Part shown: in pieces, positions 35,310 through 42,906 of the stretch
Layout of the letters: each line of letters starts with the position of its first letter
Position numbering within the stretch: the stretch's first letter is position 1
NCBI GenBank assembly: GCA_002559145.1
Contig: NTXX01000078.1
Coordinates: 24,886-88,885 of the forward strand
Direction of reading: 5' to 3'
From: Bacillus sp. AFS006103
GTDB lineage: Bacteria > Bacillota > Bacilli > Bacillales > Cytobacillaceae
Length of the DNA: 64,000 nt
Notes under the pieces: generated by a model
The model's database searches: none
Told to the model about the DNA's origin: nothing
The model's input: only the letters and a program-made list of their open reading frames with translations
Translations under genes and position numbers: made by a program

Positions 35310-36392
35310 ATGGAACTTAAAGAGAAAGTAAAAAATCTCCCCTCTTCCCCGGGAGTGTATCTTATGAAGGACTCCAGAGCACAGATTATATATGTAGGGA
35401 AAGCAAAGAATCTTAAAAATCGTGTGCGGTCCTACTTCCAAAATTCCCAAGCTCATTCTAAAAAAATCATTAAGCTTAAAGCAAGTCTAAAGGATTTTGA
35501 TTATATCCTTACAGATACAGAATTTGAAGCCTTCATGCTCGAATGTCAATTAATCAGGGAAATAAAGCCTATTTTTAATCGGATGATGAAAAGTCCTCAA
35601 GCCTATATCTACATCGGGATTCAAATGGATGACGGTTATCAAAGAATTGAAATTTGTAGTAACCCTGATAAGCCAAATAGTCTCTACTTTGGGCCTTATA
35701 CAAGTAAACATACAGTGGAAAGGGCACTTCAAGCGATAAAGGACTTCTATAAGATAAGCTGCAGCACTCCTTCAAACAAGAATACTCCGTGTTTAAACTA
35801 CTCCTTAGGGTTGTGCATCGGTATGTGTTTGGGAGGGGCAGCGCTCGACCAGTACAATGACAGCATAAACAAAATCATCGGATTACTTGAAGGCAAGGAT
35901 ACGAGCCTATTGGAAATATTTGAGCGAAGAATGATAGAGGCCTCAGAAACATTCGAATTTGAAGAAGCTGTAAAATACAGGGACATATTAGAGACCATTC
36001 ACTATCTACTCTATAAAGAAAAAGTGATTGAATTTACGGAAAGTGATAAAAATATGGTCGTTATCGAATCCCTAACAGATAAGAGTTTTAAGCTATTCCT
36101 GATCAAGAAAAACAAGATACTCTTTCGTGAAAAATATCAATGGTCTGAGGTTGAAACTTTGCGTGAAGCCATCAAGACCACTATATTAACCACTTTTAAA
36201 ACTAATAAAGAAACATCAGCAAAAAAAATCAACAAGGATGAGATAGATGCAGCTCAGATTATCTATAGCTATTTAAAAGGAAGTAACAGTCGTTATCTCA
36301 TCATTTCTGAACAAATGCTTGATTTAGTATACACAACAGATTTAGATGCGGAATTAATGAAATTCCTAACTTATCGTGAAACTGTTAACTGA
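35310..36392 (+). CDS. UvrC-like GIY-YIG nuclease lacking the C-terminal half
   Basis: The 360-residue protein matches the N-terminal half of UvrC: LPSSPGVYLMKD, IIYVGKAKNLKNRVRSYF (the GIY-YIG nuclease), then TEFEAFMLECQLIREIKPIFN. A central region with CLNYSLGLCIGMCLG has the UvrC cysteine pattern, and FEFEEAVKYRDIL is a UVR (UvrB-interacting) motif near residue 215. The RNase H-like second nuclease and the HhH domains of full UvrC (about 600 residues) are absent. It resembles stand-alone Cho-type nucleases, which cut one side of a lesion. The ATG has GGAGG upstream. It converges on and overlaps the methyltransferase gene by 22 bases. Confidence 0.85.
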   Translation: MELKEKVKNLPSSPGVYLMKDSRAQIIYVGKAKNLKNRVRSYFQNSQAHSKKIIKLKASLKDFDYILTDTEFEAFMLECQLIREIKPIFNRMMKSPQAYIYIGIQMDDGYQRIEICSNPDKPNSLYFGPYTSKHTVERALQAIKDFYKISCSTPSNKNTPCLNYSLGLCIGMCLGGAALDQYNDSINKIIGLLEGKDTSLLEIFERRMIEASETFEFEEAVKYRDILETIHYLLYKEKVIEFTESDKNMVVIESLTDKSFKLFLIKKNKILFREKYQWSEVETLREAIKTTILTTFKTNKETSAKKINKDEIDAAQIIYSYLKGSNSRYLIISEQMLDLVYTTDLDAELMKFLTYRETVN

Positions 36393-36985
36393 TAAATTAA
36401 AAATCTTTCATTAGAATTATGCTCATAAAAGTAAGGAAGAGTAATTTCCTTTTTCAAATCAAAAGAGGTATCATTTTCTAAATAATAAATATAATCTTCT
36501 GAAGGGTAGTATAAAATCAATTCAATATTTCTTTGGAATTTTTCAACGGATAATAATATATTATTAATGGTTTTCATAAAAATTTGAATGGAAAATGGAT
36601 TAAAAAAGTAAAATCGATTATCCAATTGATCAACCTGATAATCTTCGGCAAGGCAGCAATAAAAATGAATAGGGCTTTCAATTGTTTTAGTCTTCTTTAA
36701 ATAACTATTTTGGTTTTCGATTGCTTCCTGATAGAATTCTTCATTCATTTCAATACCAACAACCGTTGAACCAAAGTGATAATGAATAAAAAAGTTAAGT
36801 CGCCCTTTACCACACCCAAAGTCAACGATCCGGTCGCTGCTAGTCAATTGATAGTTGTTGAATAATTCTTCTAGCGCACTATAGGGTGTGGGTTCATAAC
36901 GATGGTAGTGAAAAGACTTATTAAATCCATTTTGGTCCCCTCCCGTTTTAATCCCCAATAATTTATCATAATAATATTCTTTCAT
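36371..36985 (-). CDS. Class I SAM-dependent methyltransferase
   Basis: The protein is 204 residues from the ATG at 36985, which has GGAG six bases upstream. The Rossmann SAM-binding motif reads RIVDFGCGKGRLNFFIHYHF, followed by VVGIEMNEEFYQEAIENQ, with its acidic ribose-binding residue, and DNRFYFFNPFS as motif IV. Such genes are common single copies in Bacillus; the substrate is not known. It ends in the 3' end of the convergent UvrC-like gene. Confidence 0.8.
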   Translation of the reverse strand: MKEYYYDKLLGIKTGGDQNGFNKSFHYHRYEPTPYSALEELFNNYQLTSSDRIVDFGCGKGRLNFFIHYHFGSTVVGIEMNEEFYQEAIENQNSYLKKTKTIESPIHFYCCLAEDYQVDQLDNRFYFFNPFSIQIFMKTINNILLSVEKFQRNIELILYYPSEDYIYYLENDTSFDLKKEITLPYFYEHNSNERFLIYQLTVSR

Positions 36986-37039
36986 CGTAAACTCCATTTC
37001 GAACGAATTCATCCCCCACTTGACGTGAGGGATTTCTTT

Positions 37040-37567
37040 TCAAGCAACCTTGATTGCTTTACCAAAAGGAACCCTTGGTAAGATTGCACCAGGTACAAGC
37101 CAAATCATTTCAAAACTAACCGAGTCAATTTCCTCCGCAATAAAGCCTGTTACATCGGTAATATAAAACAGCGTATCGATATTTTCTTCCTTTGCCCACT
37201 CAAGCACCAAAGTATATGAAGACTTCCCATGTGTATAGTATTTAATTGTATCACTTTTGACTGGTGAAGTACTCCTAATTTTAAAGTCAGCTTGCACCAG
37301 AATGGTATCTGGCTTTAGTTGTTCAAACAGTTTTACTATGTTATTGATTAAAATGCTTGGGGCCTCATTCGTGGAAGTGTCAACAGCTAACGCAACCTTT
37401 TTATCTTGGCGCTGTTGAATCATTGAAAGCATCGTTTTGTGCCATTTCAACACAACCAACTCCTTTGGAATGAATAAGTGAACCATCTTATTTTGGTATA
37501 TAAAGAAAAGGTTTATGTTTGGATAATAGCGGTAATCAGAGCAACGATAAAAATGAATAAGGCTCAT
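37040..37567 (-). CDS. VWA-like (DUF2201 C-terminal) domain protein, possibly a remnant
   Basis: Residues about 55-175 resemble the C-terminal domain of VWA-like putative metallopeptidases: VALAVDTSTNEAPSILINNIV in place of the usual DTSGS loop, TILVQADFKIRS, IDTLFYITDVTGF and a final PFGKAI. The N-terminal helical metallopeptidase domain of these roughly 400-residue proteins is missing, and the MIDAS-type DxSxS loop is altered to DTSTN. No good ribosome binding site precedes the first Met, and a hairpin occupies the start region. It may be a decayed fragment or a divergent single-domain protein. Confidence 0.45.
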   Translation of the reverse strand: MSLIHFYRCSDYRYYPNINLFFIYQNKMVHLFIPKELVVLKWHKTMLSMIQQRQDKKVALAVDTSTNEAPSILINNIVKLFEQLKPDTILVQADFKIRSTSPVKSDTIKYYTHGKSSYTLVLEWAKEENIDTLFYITDVTGFIAEEIDSVSFEMIWLVPGAILPRVPFGKAIKVA

Positions 37568-37600
37568 CCTAGTCTACCATCAGATGAGCACATTATTTTC

Positions 37601-37828
37601 CTATTCTTTAATATCATTCAATTCATCAATCAGCTGTTTGGTTCGTTTCGCATTTCCTTCGGCAAAGTTTTCGAGGCGTTCTTTTAGTTCATCATCATCA
37701 TGAATTCGCTCTGCTGTTATAAGATATTCCCGCATTAGACTTTCTTCCGTTGCGATGGAATCCTCAAGAACGTCTTTTAGAATTTTCTTTTCTTCATCAT
37801 TTTTATTATTAGATAAATTTAAGTCCAT
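37601..37828 (-). CDS. Small acidic helical protein of unknown function
   Basis: A 75-residue acidic, almost fully helical protein. The ATG at 37828 has AAAGGAGG eight bases upstream, so the longer open frame of 100 residues is rejected. It contains LEDSIATEESLMREYLITAERIHDDDELKERL, that is, Glu-rich helices that could form a helical hairpin like ferritin-like or spore-coat-associated small proteins. I do not recognise the family with confidence. It is divergent from the gpx-ohrR operon. The hairpin at 37564-37591 may be its terminator. Confidence 0.6.
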   Translation of the reverse strand: MDLNLSNNKNDEEKKILKDVLEDSIATEESLMREYLITAERIHDDDELKERLENFAEGNAKRTKQLIDELNDIKE

Positions 37829-37904
37829 CTGCAAAACCTCCTTTTCACCTTTATCGTTCTCTTTTATATTTTCAGCTATCCATCTAGTTATTAATATATT
37901 CAAC

Positions 37905-37933
37905 TTGCCACTTTCAATTAAATCGTGTAAGAT
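37905..37933 (+). promoter_or_regulatory. Promoter of the gpx-ohrR operon
   Basis: TTGCCA (37905-37910) and TAAGAT (37928-37933) are 17 bases apart, with the proposed OhrR operator overlapping and following the -10. Confidence 0.65.
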
Positions 37934-37953
37934 TAAATCGTAGACGATTTAAT
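37932..37953 (+). promoter_or_regulatory. OhrR-type operator
   Basis: The sequence attaaatcg-taga-cgatttaat is a perfect 9+9 inverted repeat, close to the core of the Bacillus OhrR site (TTAAATTGTATACAATTTAA). A further half-site, aattaaatcg, is at 37916-37925. It overlaps the promoter of an operon that encodes an OhrR-like repressor. Confidence 0.7.
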
Positions 37954-37993
37954 TAAAAAAAAATCCTATTGATAATCCAAGGAGGATGCTTAA

Positions 37994-38473
37994 ATGACAA
38001 CAATATATGATTTTAGTGTAAAGATGACTAATGGCGAGGAAAAATCTTTAATGGATTATGAGGGTAAACCATTATTAATTGTCAATACTGCTAGTAAATG
38101 CGGGTTGACACCTCAATTCAAAGGACTTCAAGAATTATATGAAAAATACCATGAGCTTGGCTTAGAGATTTTAGGTTTCCCATGTGACCAATTTGCCAAT
38201 CAAGAATTTTCTAATATTGATGAGACGACTCAGTTTTGCCAATTAAACTATGGGGTAACCTTCCCGATTTTTGCAAAAATTGATGTAAATGGCACGAATA
38301 CTGATCCGCTTTTTACTCATTTAAAAAACAAGAAACCAGGAGCCCTATCCAAAAATATCAAATGGAATTTCACAAAGTTTCTAGTCGACCCTAATGGTCA
38401 GGTGATTGAACGTTATGCACCAACGACAGAGCCAAGCCGAATTGAGAAGGATATAAAAAAGTTATTGTCATAA
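37994..38473 (+). CDS. Glutathione peroxidase family thiol peroxidase
   Basis: The 159-residue protein has [22 protein letters not shown], with the peroxidatic Cys in place of selenocysteine, [13 protein letters not shown], and [24 protein letters not shown] with the Trp and Asn of the catalytic tetrad. In Bacillus these enzymes probably use thioredoxin or bacillithiol instead of glutathione. The ATG has AAGGAGG. It forms an operon with the following OhrR-like gene, 23 bases away, and so is probably induced by organic peroxides. Confidence 0.92.
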   Translation: MTTIYDFSVKMTNGEEKSLMDYEGKPLLIVNTASKCGLTPQFKGLQELYEKYHELGLEILGFPCDQFANQEFSNIDETTQFCQLNYGVTFPIFAKIDVNGTNTDPLFTHLKNKKPGALSKNIKWNFTKFLVDPNGQVIERYAPTTEPSRIEKDIKKLLS

Positions 38474-38496
38474 TTAGTTAAAGTAAGGTGATCATC

Positions 38497-38934
38497 ATGG
38501 AAAACTTCATGTCTTTAAAAAACCAACTATGCTTTGCGGTTTACGAAACAGCAAGTGAATTCAATAAATTATATTCTAATGCGCTTCAGCCCTATGGGTT
38601 AACCTATCCTCAATACTTAGTGCTATTAGCATTATGGGAAAAAGATGGTGTAACGGTAAAAGAAATAGGAGAAATATTAAGTTTAGGAACGGGAACATTA
38701 ACCCCTATGCTAACAAGAATGGAAGCAAACGGATGGATTAGAAAGGAACGTTCAAAAGCAGATGAACGAAGAGTCTATATCAATTTACAAAAGAAAGCAC
38801 AAGATGAAAAGCAGGCAATTATAAAAACAATCAGTAACAAAATACAATCTTGTAATATTGAACTCGAGGAATACACACAGTTAATGGAGCGTTTGAATCA
38901 ATTGCATAGGAAGCTGAAAGAACGGGAACGTTAA
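38497..38934 (+). CDS. ohrR: MarR/OhrR-family peroxide-sensing repressor
   Basis: A 145-residue winged-helix repressor. LKNQLCFAVYETA places a Cys at the N-terminal position used by OhrR for peroxide sensing (the LCFALY-type motif), and YPQYLVLLALWEKDGVTVKEIGE, GTLTPMLTRMEANGWIRKERSKADERRVYI form the MarR fold with its wing. The ATG at 38497 is preferred because AAGGTGAT is a ribosome binding site for it; a GTG nine bases earlier lies inside that site. No second Cys pairs with it clearly, suggesting the one-Cys class. A bidirectional terminator follows. Confidence 0.85.
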   Translation: MENFMSLKNQLCFAVYETASEFNKLYSNALQPYGLTYPQYLVLLALWEKDGVTVKEIGEILSLGTGTLTPMLTRMEANGWIRKERSKADERRVYINLQKKAQDEKQAIIKTISNKIQSCNIELEEYTQLMERLNQLHRKLKERER

Positions 38935-38942
38935 TTTCAAAT

Positions 38943-38979
38943 AAAAAAACAACACTTTTTGCCCAAGTGTTGTTTTTTA
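38943..38979. terminator. Bidirectional terminator between ohrR and the HEAT-repeat gene
   Basis: A perfect 9-bp stem, acaacactt/aagtgttgt, is flanked by a run of A on the left and T on the right, so it can terminate both convergent genes. Confidence 0.85.
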
Positions 38980-39010
38980 TTTGAAATATGCTCTGATATA
39001 AAAAGGGATT

Positions 39011-39454
39011 CTATTTATTCGGAAAAGAGACCCATGTATTTTCTAGCCAATGATCAAAATCAGAACCCTTATTTCCTTCGTAGGTATCATACACATCAAG
39101 TCTCATCTTCTTTACTTTCTCTTTAAATTCTTCAAAGCTATGACCTTCAGGAAGACTTTTCTTAATTCTTAACAAAATTTTATTTATATCTTTAATAAAT
39201 TCGCCTTTTTTCTTTTGCGGTAATTGTACATCTTCTCCTAAGTTTTTCAACTTTCGGAATGCCGCATCTTGAACTTTAAAGACTGTATCATTATTCATGA
39301 TTCGTATTAGTATATCGATAACATGTTTGTTCTTCCAATTTCCTAACTCTTCAACCGCATCTAAACGCTCTCTCCAATTAGATGTTCGACTGGCTTGTTT
39401 CTTTAATTCCTCATAATTTTCCGGTAACGTACTTTTTTCTTCAGTTTTTTTCAA
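39011..39454 (-). CDS. HEAT-repeat-like protein
   Basis: The 147-residue hydrophilic protein has helices resembling HEAT repeats: WRERLDAVEELGNWKNKHVIDILIRIMNNDTVFKVQDAAFRKLKNLG at about residues 28-75. The rest is basic and helical. HEAT repeats mediate protein contacts; no enzyme motif is seen. The TTG at 39454 has AAGGAG ten bases before it; a TTG nine bases earlier is also possible. It has no operon partners. Confidence 0.65.
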   Translation of the reverse strand: MKKTEEKSTLPENYEELKKQASRTSNWRERLDAVEELGNWKNKHVIDILIRIMNNDTVFKVQDAAFRKLKNLGEDVQLPQKKKGEFIKDINKILLRIKKSLPEGHSFEEFKEKVKKMRLDVYDTYEGNKGSDFDHWLENTWVSFPNK

Positions 39455-39560
39455 ATAATCCAATCTCCTTCAGTCCATATAATATTTCGATCTACCTCTC
39501 CAAGATTTGAGTGTAATATTTCTAATCATTGATGTCAATTTCCCACTGTTTTTCTAATAG

Positions 39561-39604
39561 AAAAAAGCAAGTAAACTTGTCCAACTTGGACTTTATTTAC
39601 TTGC
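39561..39604 (-). terminator. Terminator after the aldolase gene
   Basis: On the minus strand GCAAGTAAA and TTTACTTGC form a 9-bp stem, followed by six T residues, about 50 bases after the stop. Confidence 0.8.
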
Positions 39605-39651
39605 ACATTCCTCTATGACCCTATTAATCTATTTTTAATTAAATAAAAATA

Positions 39652-40680
39652 TTAAGCCAAAACGATTTTTGATTTGTTTTTAGCGATTTCTGCTGCTACT
39701 TCAACGATCATATCCTCTTGACCGCCAACTACTTTCCGCTTGCCCAATTCAATTAAGATATCACGTGAATCTACACCGAATTTTGCAGCCGCACGTTTTG
39801 CATGAAGCGCAAAGCTTGAATAAACACCGGCATATCCAAGCGTAAGGCTATCTTTGGTAATTTCTTGTGGTACTTGTAAAAGTGGTGCGACAATATCCTC
39901 AGATAAATCCATCATTTTATATAAATCTACCCCTGTTTTAATTCCCATCCGTTCACAAACTGCAACAAGTACTTCAGTTTGTGTATTACCGGCACCGGCA
40001 CCAAGGCAACGAACGCTGCCATCAATACGAGTAGCTCCTTCTTCGATGGCGGCAAGTGTATTTGCCATGGCAAGCGATAGATTGTTATGACCATGGAATC
40101 CAACATTAACGCCAATCGATTGTTTTAGGGCACGAATACGTTCGCGAACTTGATCAGGAAGTAAGTATCCTGCAGAGTCAACCACATAGACAGTGTCCGC
40201 TCCATAGCTTTCCATTAGTTTTGCCTGCTCAACTAACTTATTAACAGGTGCCATATGGTTCATCATTAAGAAACCTACAGTTTCCATCCCAAGTTCTTTT
40301 GCATAAGCAATATGCTGTGGTGCCACGTCTGCTTCTGTGACATGTGTCGCAATACGAGCCATTTTTGCCCCTAAATTGGCTGCTTCTTTTAATTCATGCA
40401 ATGTACCGATACCCGGTAATAATAGAACAGCAATTTTAGATTTATCGGCAACAGAAACAGCTGCTTCAATTAATTCCATTTCATTTGTACGTGAAAGTCC
40501 ATACTGTAAGGATGAACCTGCTAATCCGTCCCCATGTGAAACCTCAATATATGGAACATTTGCATCGTTTAATGCCTTTGTCACTTTAAGTACTTGCTCC
40601 ACTGTATATTGATGATTGATGGCATGGCTTCCATCGCGTAAGGCTACCTCAGTGATAAGAATATCTCTTTCATTTGTCAT
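39652..40680 (-). CDS. 4-hydroxy-2-oxovalerate aldolase
   Basis: The 342-residue DmpG/BphI-type enzyme cleaves 4-hydroxy-2-oxovalerate to pyruvate and acetaldehyde. TEVALRDGSHAINHQYT holds the Mn ligand Asp and catalytic Arg/His, VSHGDGLAGSSLQYG and GFHGHNNLSLAMANT the His ligands, and RCLGAGAGNTQTE the substrate loop. It follows the acetaldehyde dehydrogenase gene by 23 bases; the two proteins form a complex that channels acetaldehyde. Together they complete the catechol pathway whose earlier steps are encoded at 20-24.7 kb. Confidence 0.95.
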   Translation of the reverse strand: MTNERDILITEVALRDGSHAINHQYTVEQVLKVTKALNDANVPYIEVSHGDGLAGSSLQYGLSRTNEMELIEAAVSVADKSKIAVLLLPGIGTLHELKEAANLGAKMARIATHVTEADVAPQHIAYAKELGMETVGFLMMNHMAPVNKLVEQAKLMESYGADTVYVVDSAGYLLPDQVRERIRALKQSIGVNVGFHGHNNLSLAMANTLAAIEEGATRIDGSVRCLGAGAGNTQTEVLVAVCERMGIKTGVDLYKMMDLSEDIVAPLLQVPQEITKDSLTLGYAGVYSSFALHAKRAAAKFGVDSRDILIELGKRKVVGGQEDMIVEVAAEIAKNKSKIVLA

Positions 40681-40703
40681 TTTTATTTACCCCTTTCTAC
40701 AGC

Positions 40704-41591
40704 TTAAACTGTTGCTTTCAATAATAGTTTTTTTGCAAACGCTTCGGCAATTTTAACACCAGCAGATGTCATGATATCTAGGTTTCCTGCGTATTTAGGT
40801 AAGTAATCTCCAGCACCTTCTACTTCAAGGAAGATGGTTACTTTATTCCCTTCGAAAATAGGTTCGGTCCGTAGTCGATAGCCGGGTACATAGGATTGAA
40901 CAACTTCAGCCATTTCATCAATGGATTTTCTTATTGCTGCTTCGTCCATTTTTCCTTCTTCAACAAGTGTATAAACGGTATCACGCATCATAATTGGCGG
41001 TTCTGCAGGGTTTAAAATCATAATTGCTTTTCCTTTTTTAGCACCGCCAACCTTTGAAATAGCCAGTGATGTGGTTTCAGTAAATTCATCGATATTTGCA
41101 CGTGTTCCAGGACCAGCACTAAGGCTAGCAATCGTCGCAACGATTTCTGCATATTCTACTGGAGCGACACGGTTAACTGCATGAACCATCGGTATGGTTG
41201 CTTGACCGCCACAGGTAATTAAATTGATATTATCTTTATCTAAATGTTCGTCAATATTTACGGCAGCACATACATATGGACCAACAGCGGCAGGAGTCAT
41301 ATCAATTACTTTAATTCCAGCTTCTTTTAATACTTTTGCATTATAAAGATGAGCCTTGGCCGAAGTTGCATCAAATACGATGTCAGCTTCTAATGTTGGG
41401 TCTGCAAGAAAACCATCAATCCCTGTAGCAACTCCTGAATAACCTAATTCTCTGGCACGACGTAATCCATCTGATTGCGGGTCAATTCCAATTACAGCTG
41501 TTAACTCTAATAATTCTGAACGTCCAAGTTTGACCATTAAATCTGTTCCAATGTTCCCTGAGCCAAGAACGGCAACTTTTACTTTTGACAA
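40704..41591 (-). CDS. Acetaldehyde dehydrogenase (acylating)
   Basis: A 295-residue DmpF/BphJ-type enzyme that turns acetaldehyde, NAD+ and CoA into acetyl-Co[18 protein letters not shown] is the Rossmann motif, GIDPQSDGL the NAD specificity region, and [17 protein letters not shown] has the catalytic Cys. The TTG at 41591 has TAGGAGGAG seven bases before it and the protein then begins like its family; the longer open frame starting at 41633 adds an unmatched N-terminus. It is the middle gene of the iclR-dmpF-dmpG operon. Confidence 0.94.
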   Translation of the reverse strand: MSKVKVAVLGSGNIGTDLMVKLGRSELLELTAVIGIDPQSDGLRRARELGYSGVATGIDGFLADPTLEADIVFDATSAKAHLYNAKVLKEAGIKVIDMTPAAVGPYVCAAVNIDEHLDKDNINLITCGGQATIPMVHAVNRVAPVEYAEIVATIASLSAGPGTRANIDEFTETTSLAISKVGGAKKGKAIMILNPAEPPIMMRDTVYTLVEEGKMDEAAIRKSIDEMAEVVQSYVPGYRLRTEPIFEGNKVTIFLEVEGAGDYLPKYAGNLDIMTSAGVKIAEAFAKKLLLKATV

Positions 41592-41642
41592 AATAATTCT
41601 CCTCCTAAAAATTAATGTATTTACTTTTTCCATCTAGTTCTT

Positions 41643-42419
41643 CTATATGTTGTTTTTACCTTGATAACCTAAACTTCTTGATATATCCGCTGCTGCTTTT
41701 TTAATCCCCGCTATGACCTTAGGAAGCTTAATTTCATCAAGCCTCATTTTTGGTGCAGCACAGCTGATTGAAGCGACTACATTCCCTTGATGATTAAAGA
41801 TAGGAGCAGCTACACATTTCAGCCCTAACTCAATTTCCTCATCATCAACCGCATATCCTTGCTCACGGATGGTATGGAATAACTCTTTAATCTTCTCAAT
41901 ATTTGTGATTGTGTGTTCTGTAAACGACTCCAATTTGATAGAAGATAAGATTCTATTTGCATCACTTTCATTTAAATGGGCAAGTACTGCTTTTCCCACG
42001 CCTGTACTATGAAAAGGAGCCCTTTTTCCAATATGTGAATAGATTGTAAGGGTACTATGGCCTTCTACCTTTTCAATGTAAATAATTTCATCGCGTTGTA
42101 AAGTAACTAAGTGAACGGTTTCATTTAGTTCATCGACTAGGTCTCTTATAATTGGTCTGGCAACCTGCCCAATATCGAGATGTTTTCCGACAAAGTTACC
42201 AAGTTCAAAAAGTTTTATCCCGGGCTTATACTTTAAATCTTCAGGATTTTGTTGAAGATACCCTCTATGTTCTAAGGTTTTGATGATCCCGTGGACGGTG
42301 CTTTTTGATAAGTTTAAATTCTCACTAATCTCCTTGATACTTAGTTCTGGTTTCGTCACCAAAAATAGTTCAAGGATATCAGCGGCTCTTTCAACAGACT
42401 GAATTAATCGTTCTGACAC
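41643..42419 (-). CDS. IclR-family transcriptional regulator
   Basis: A 258-residue regulator with an N-terminal winged helix (IQSVERAADILELFLV, LSIKEISENLNLSKSTVHGIIKTLEHRGYL) and a C-terminal IclR effector domain (LVTLQRDEIIYIEKVEG, RAPFHSTGVGKAVLAHL, GLKCVAAPIFNHQGNVVASISCAAP). It is the first gene of the operon with the aldolase and acetaldehyde dehydrogenase, so it probably controls them in response to a pathway intermediate. The GTG at 42419 is preferred because AGAGGAG lies before it at good spacing; a TTG at 42443 lies within the upstream palindrome. Confidence 0.88.
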   Translation of the reverse strand: MSERLIQSVERAADILELFLVTKPELSIKEISENLNLSKSTVHGIIKTLEHRGYLQQNPEDLKYKPGIKLFELGNFVGKHLDIGQVARPIIRDLVDELNETVHLVTLQRDEIIYIEKVEGHSTLTIYSHIGKRAPFHSTGVGKAVLAHLNESDANRILSSIKLESFTEHTITNIEKIKELFHTIREQGYAVDDEEIELGLKCVAAPIFNHQGNVVASISCAAPKMRLDEIKLPKVIAGIKKAAADISRSLGYQGKNNI

Positions 42420-42435
42420 AACCATTCTCCTCTTG

Positions 42436-42450
42436 TTCGACAATGTCGAA
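42436..42450. promoter_or_regulatory. Perfect 15-base palindrome at the iclR leader, candidate operator
   Basis: The sequence ttcgaca-a-tgtcgaa is a perfect 7+7 inverted repeat just upstream of the iclR ribosome binding site and downstream of its promoter, where an autorepressor would act. Confidence 0.5.
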
Positions 42451-42479
42451 TGCCGTTCGTAAATATTAAGGACAATTTA

Positions 42480-42509
42480 ATAGTACATCCTCGTTCATTA
42501 TTCTGTCAA
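42480..42509 (-). promoter_or_regulatory. Sigma-A promoter of the iclR-dmpF-dmpG operon
   Basis: On the minus strand TTGACA (42504-42509) and TACTAT (42480-42485) are 18 bases apart, about 60 bases before the iclR start. Confidence 0.7.
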
Positions 42510-42533
42510 TATTTTAATGATTTATTTTGCATC

Positions 42534-42574
42534 AAAAAAAGAGCCTGATTTCCACTGGAAATCAGACTCTTTTT
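42534..42574. terminator. Terminator after the HesB-like gene
   Basis: The stem gagcctgatttcc/ggaaatcagactc, with one mismatch, is followed by a T-run on both strands and overlaps the stop codon region of the minus-strand gene. Confidence 0.8.
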
Positions 42575-42842
42575 ATATAATCTCAAATTGCTTAAAACCT
42601 GTTGTATCCGGGATAAAATCTAATGTTTTATTATTAAAGTAATGGCACTCACCATTGTCAATAATAAAATGCAGCTCCTCTTTAGTAATTTCCGCATCAT
42701 TTGGGCGAATTATTTCTTCTAAGGTTAATTTCACCTTCATAAAACAACTCTTTCGCATTTGTAAGCGAATAAATGGTTTTGTATCCGCTAATTTCATCCT
42801 ATTTTTCAGTTCTGTTTTGGCATTCTCAGTTAAAATAAACAC
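42573..42842 (-). CDS. HesB/IscA-like (Fe-S biosynthesis fold) protein lacking the cysteine triad
   Basis: The 89-residue product starts at a GTG with GGGAGGGGAG upstream, which rejects a longer open frame that runs back into selO. FILTENAKTELKNRM, PFIRLQMRKSCFMKVKLTLEE and HFIIDNGECHYFNNKTLDFIP follow the order of strands in the IscA/HesB fold (ITE.A...L; LRI; FVID....Y..G..IDF). The conserved CGCG-type Cys of true Fe-S carriers are not present. It is 64 bases after selO on the same strand and may be cotranscribed. The family call is tentative. Confidence 0.55.
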   Translation of the reverse strand: MFILTENAKTELKNRMKLADTKPFIRLQMRKSCFMKVKLTLEEIIRPNDAEITKEELHFIIDNGECHYFNNKTLDFIPDTTGFKQFEII

Positions 42843-42906
42843 GCGTCTCCCCTCCCTGTATTCCTTGCTTCCCAAGCTATTCCTATGGGTTATAATTTTG
42901 TGAACC

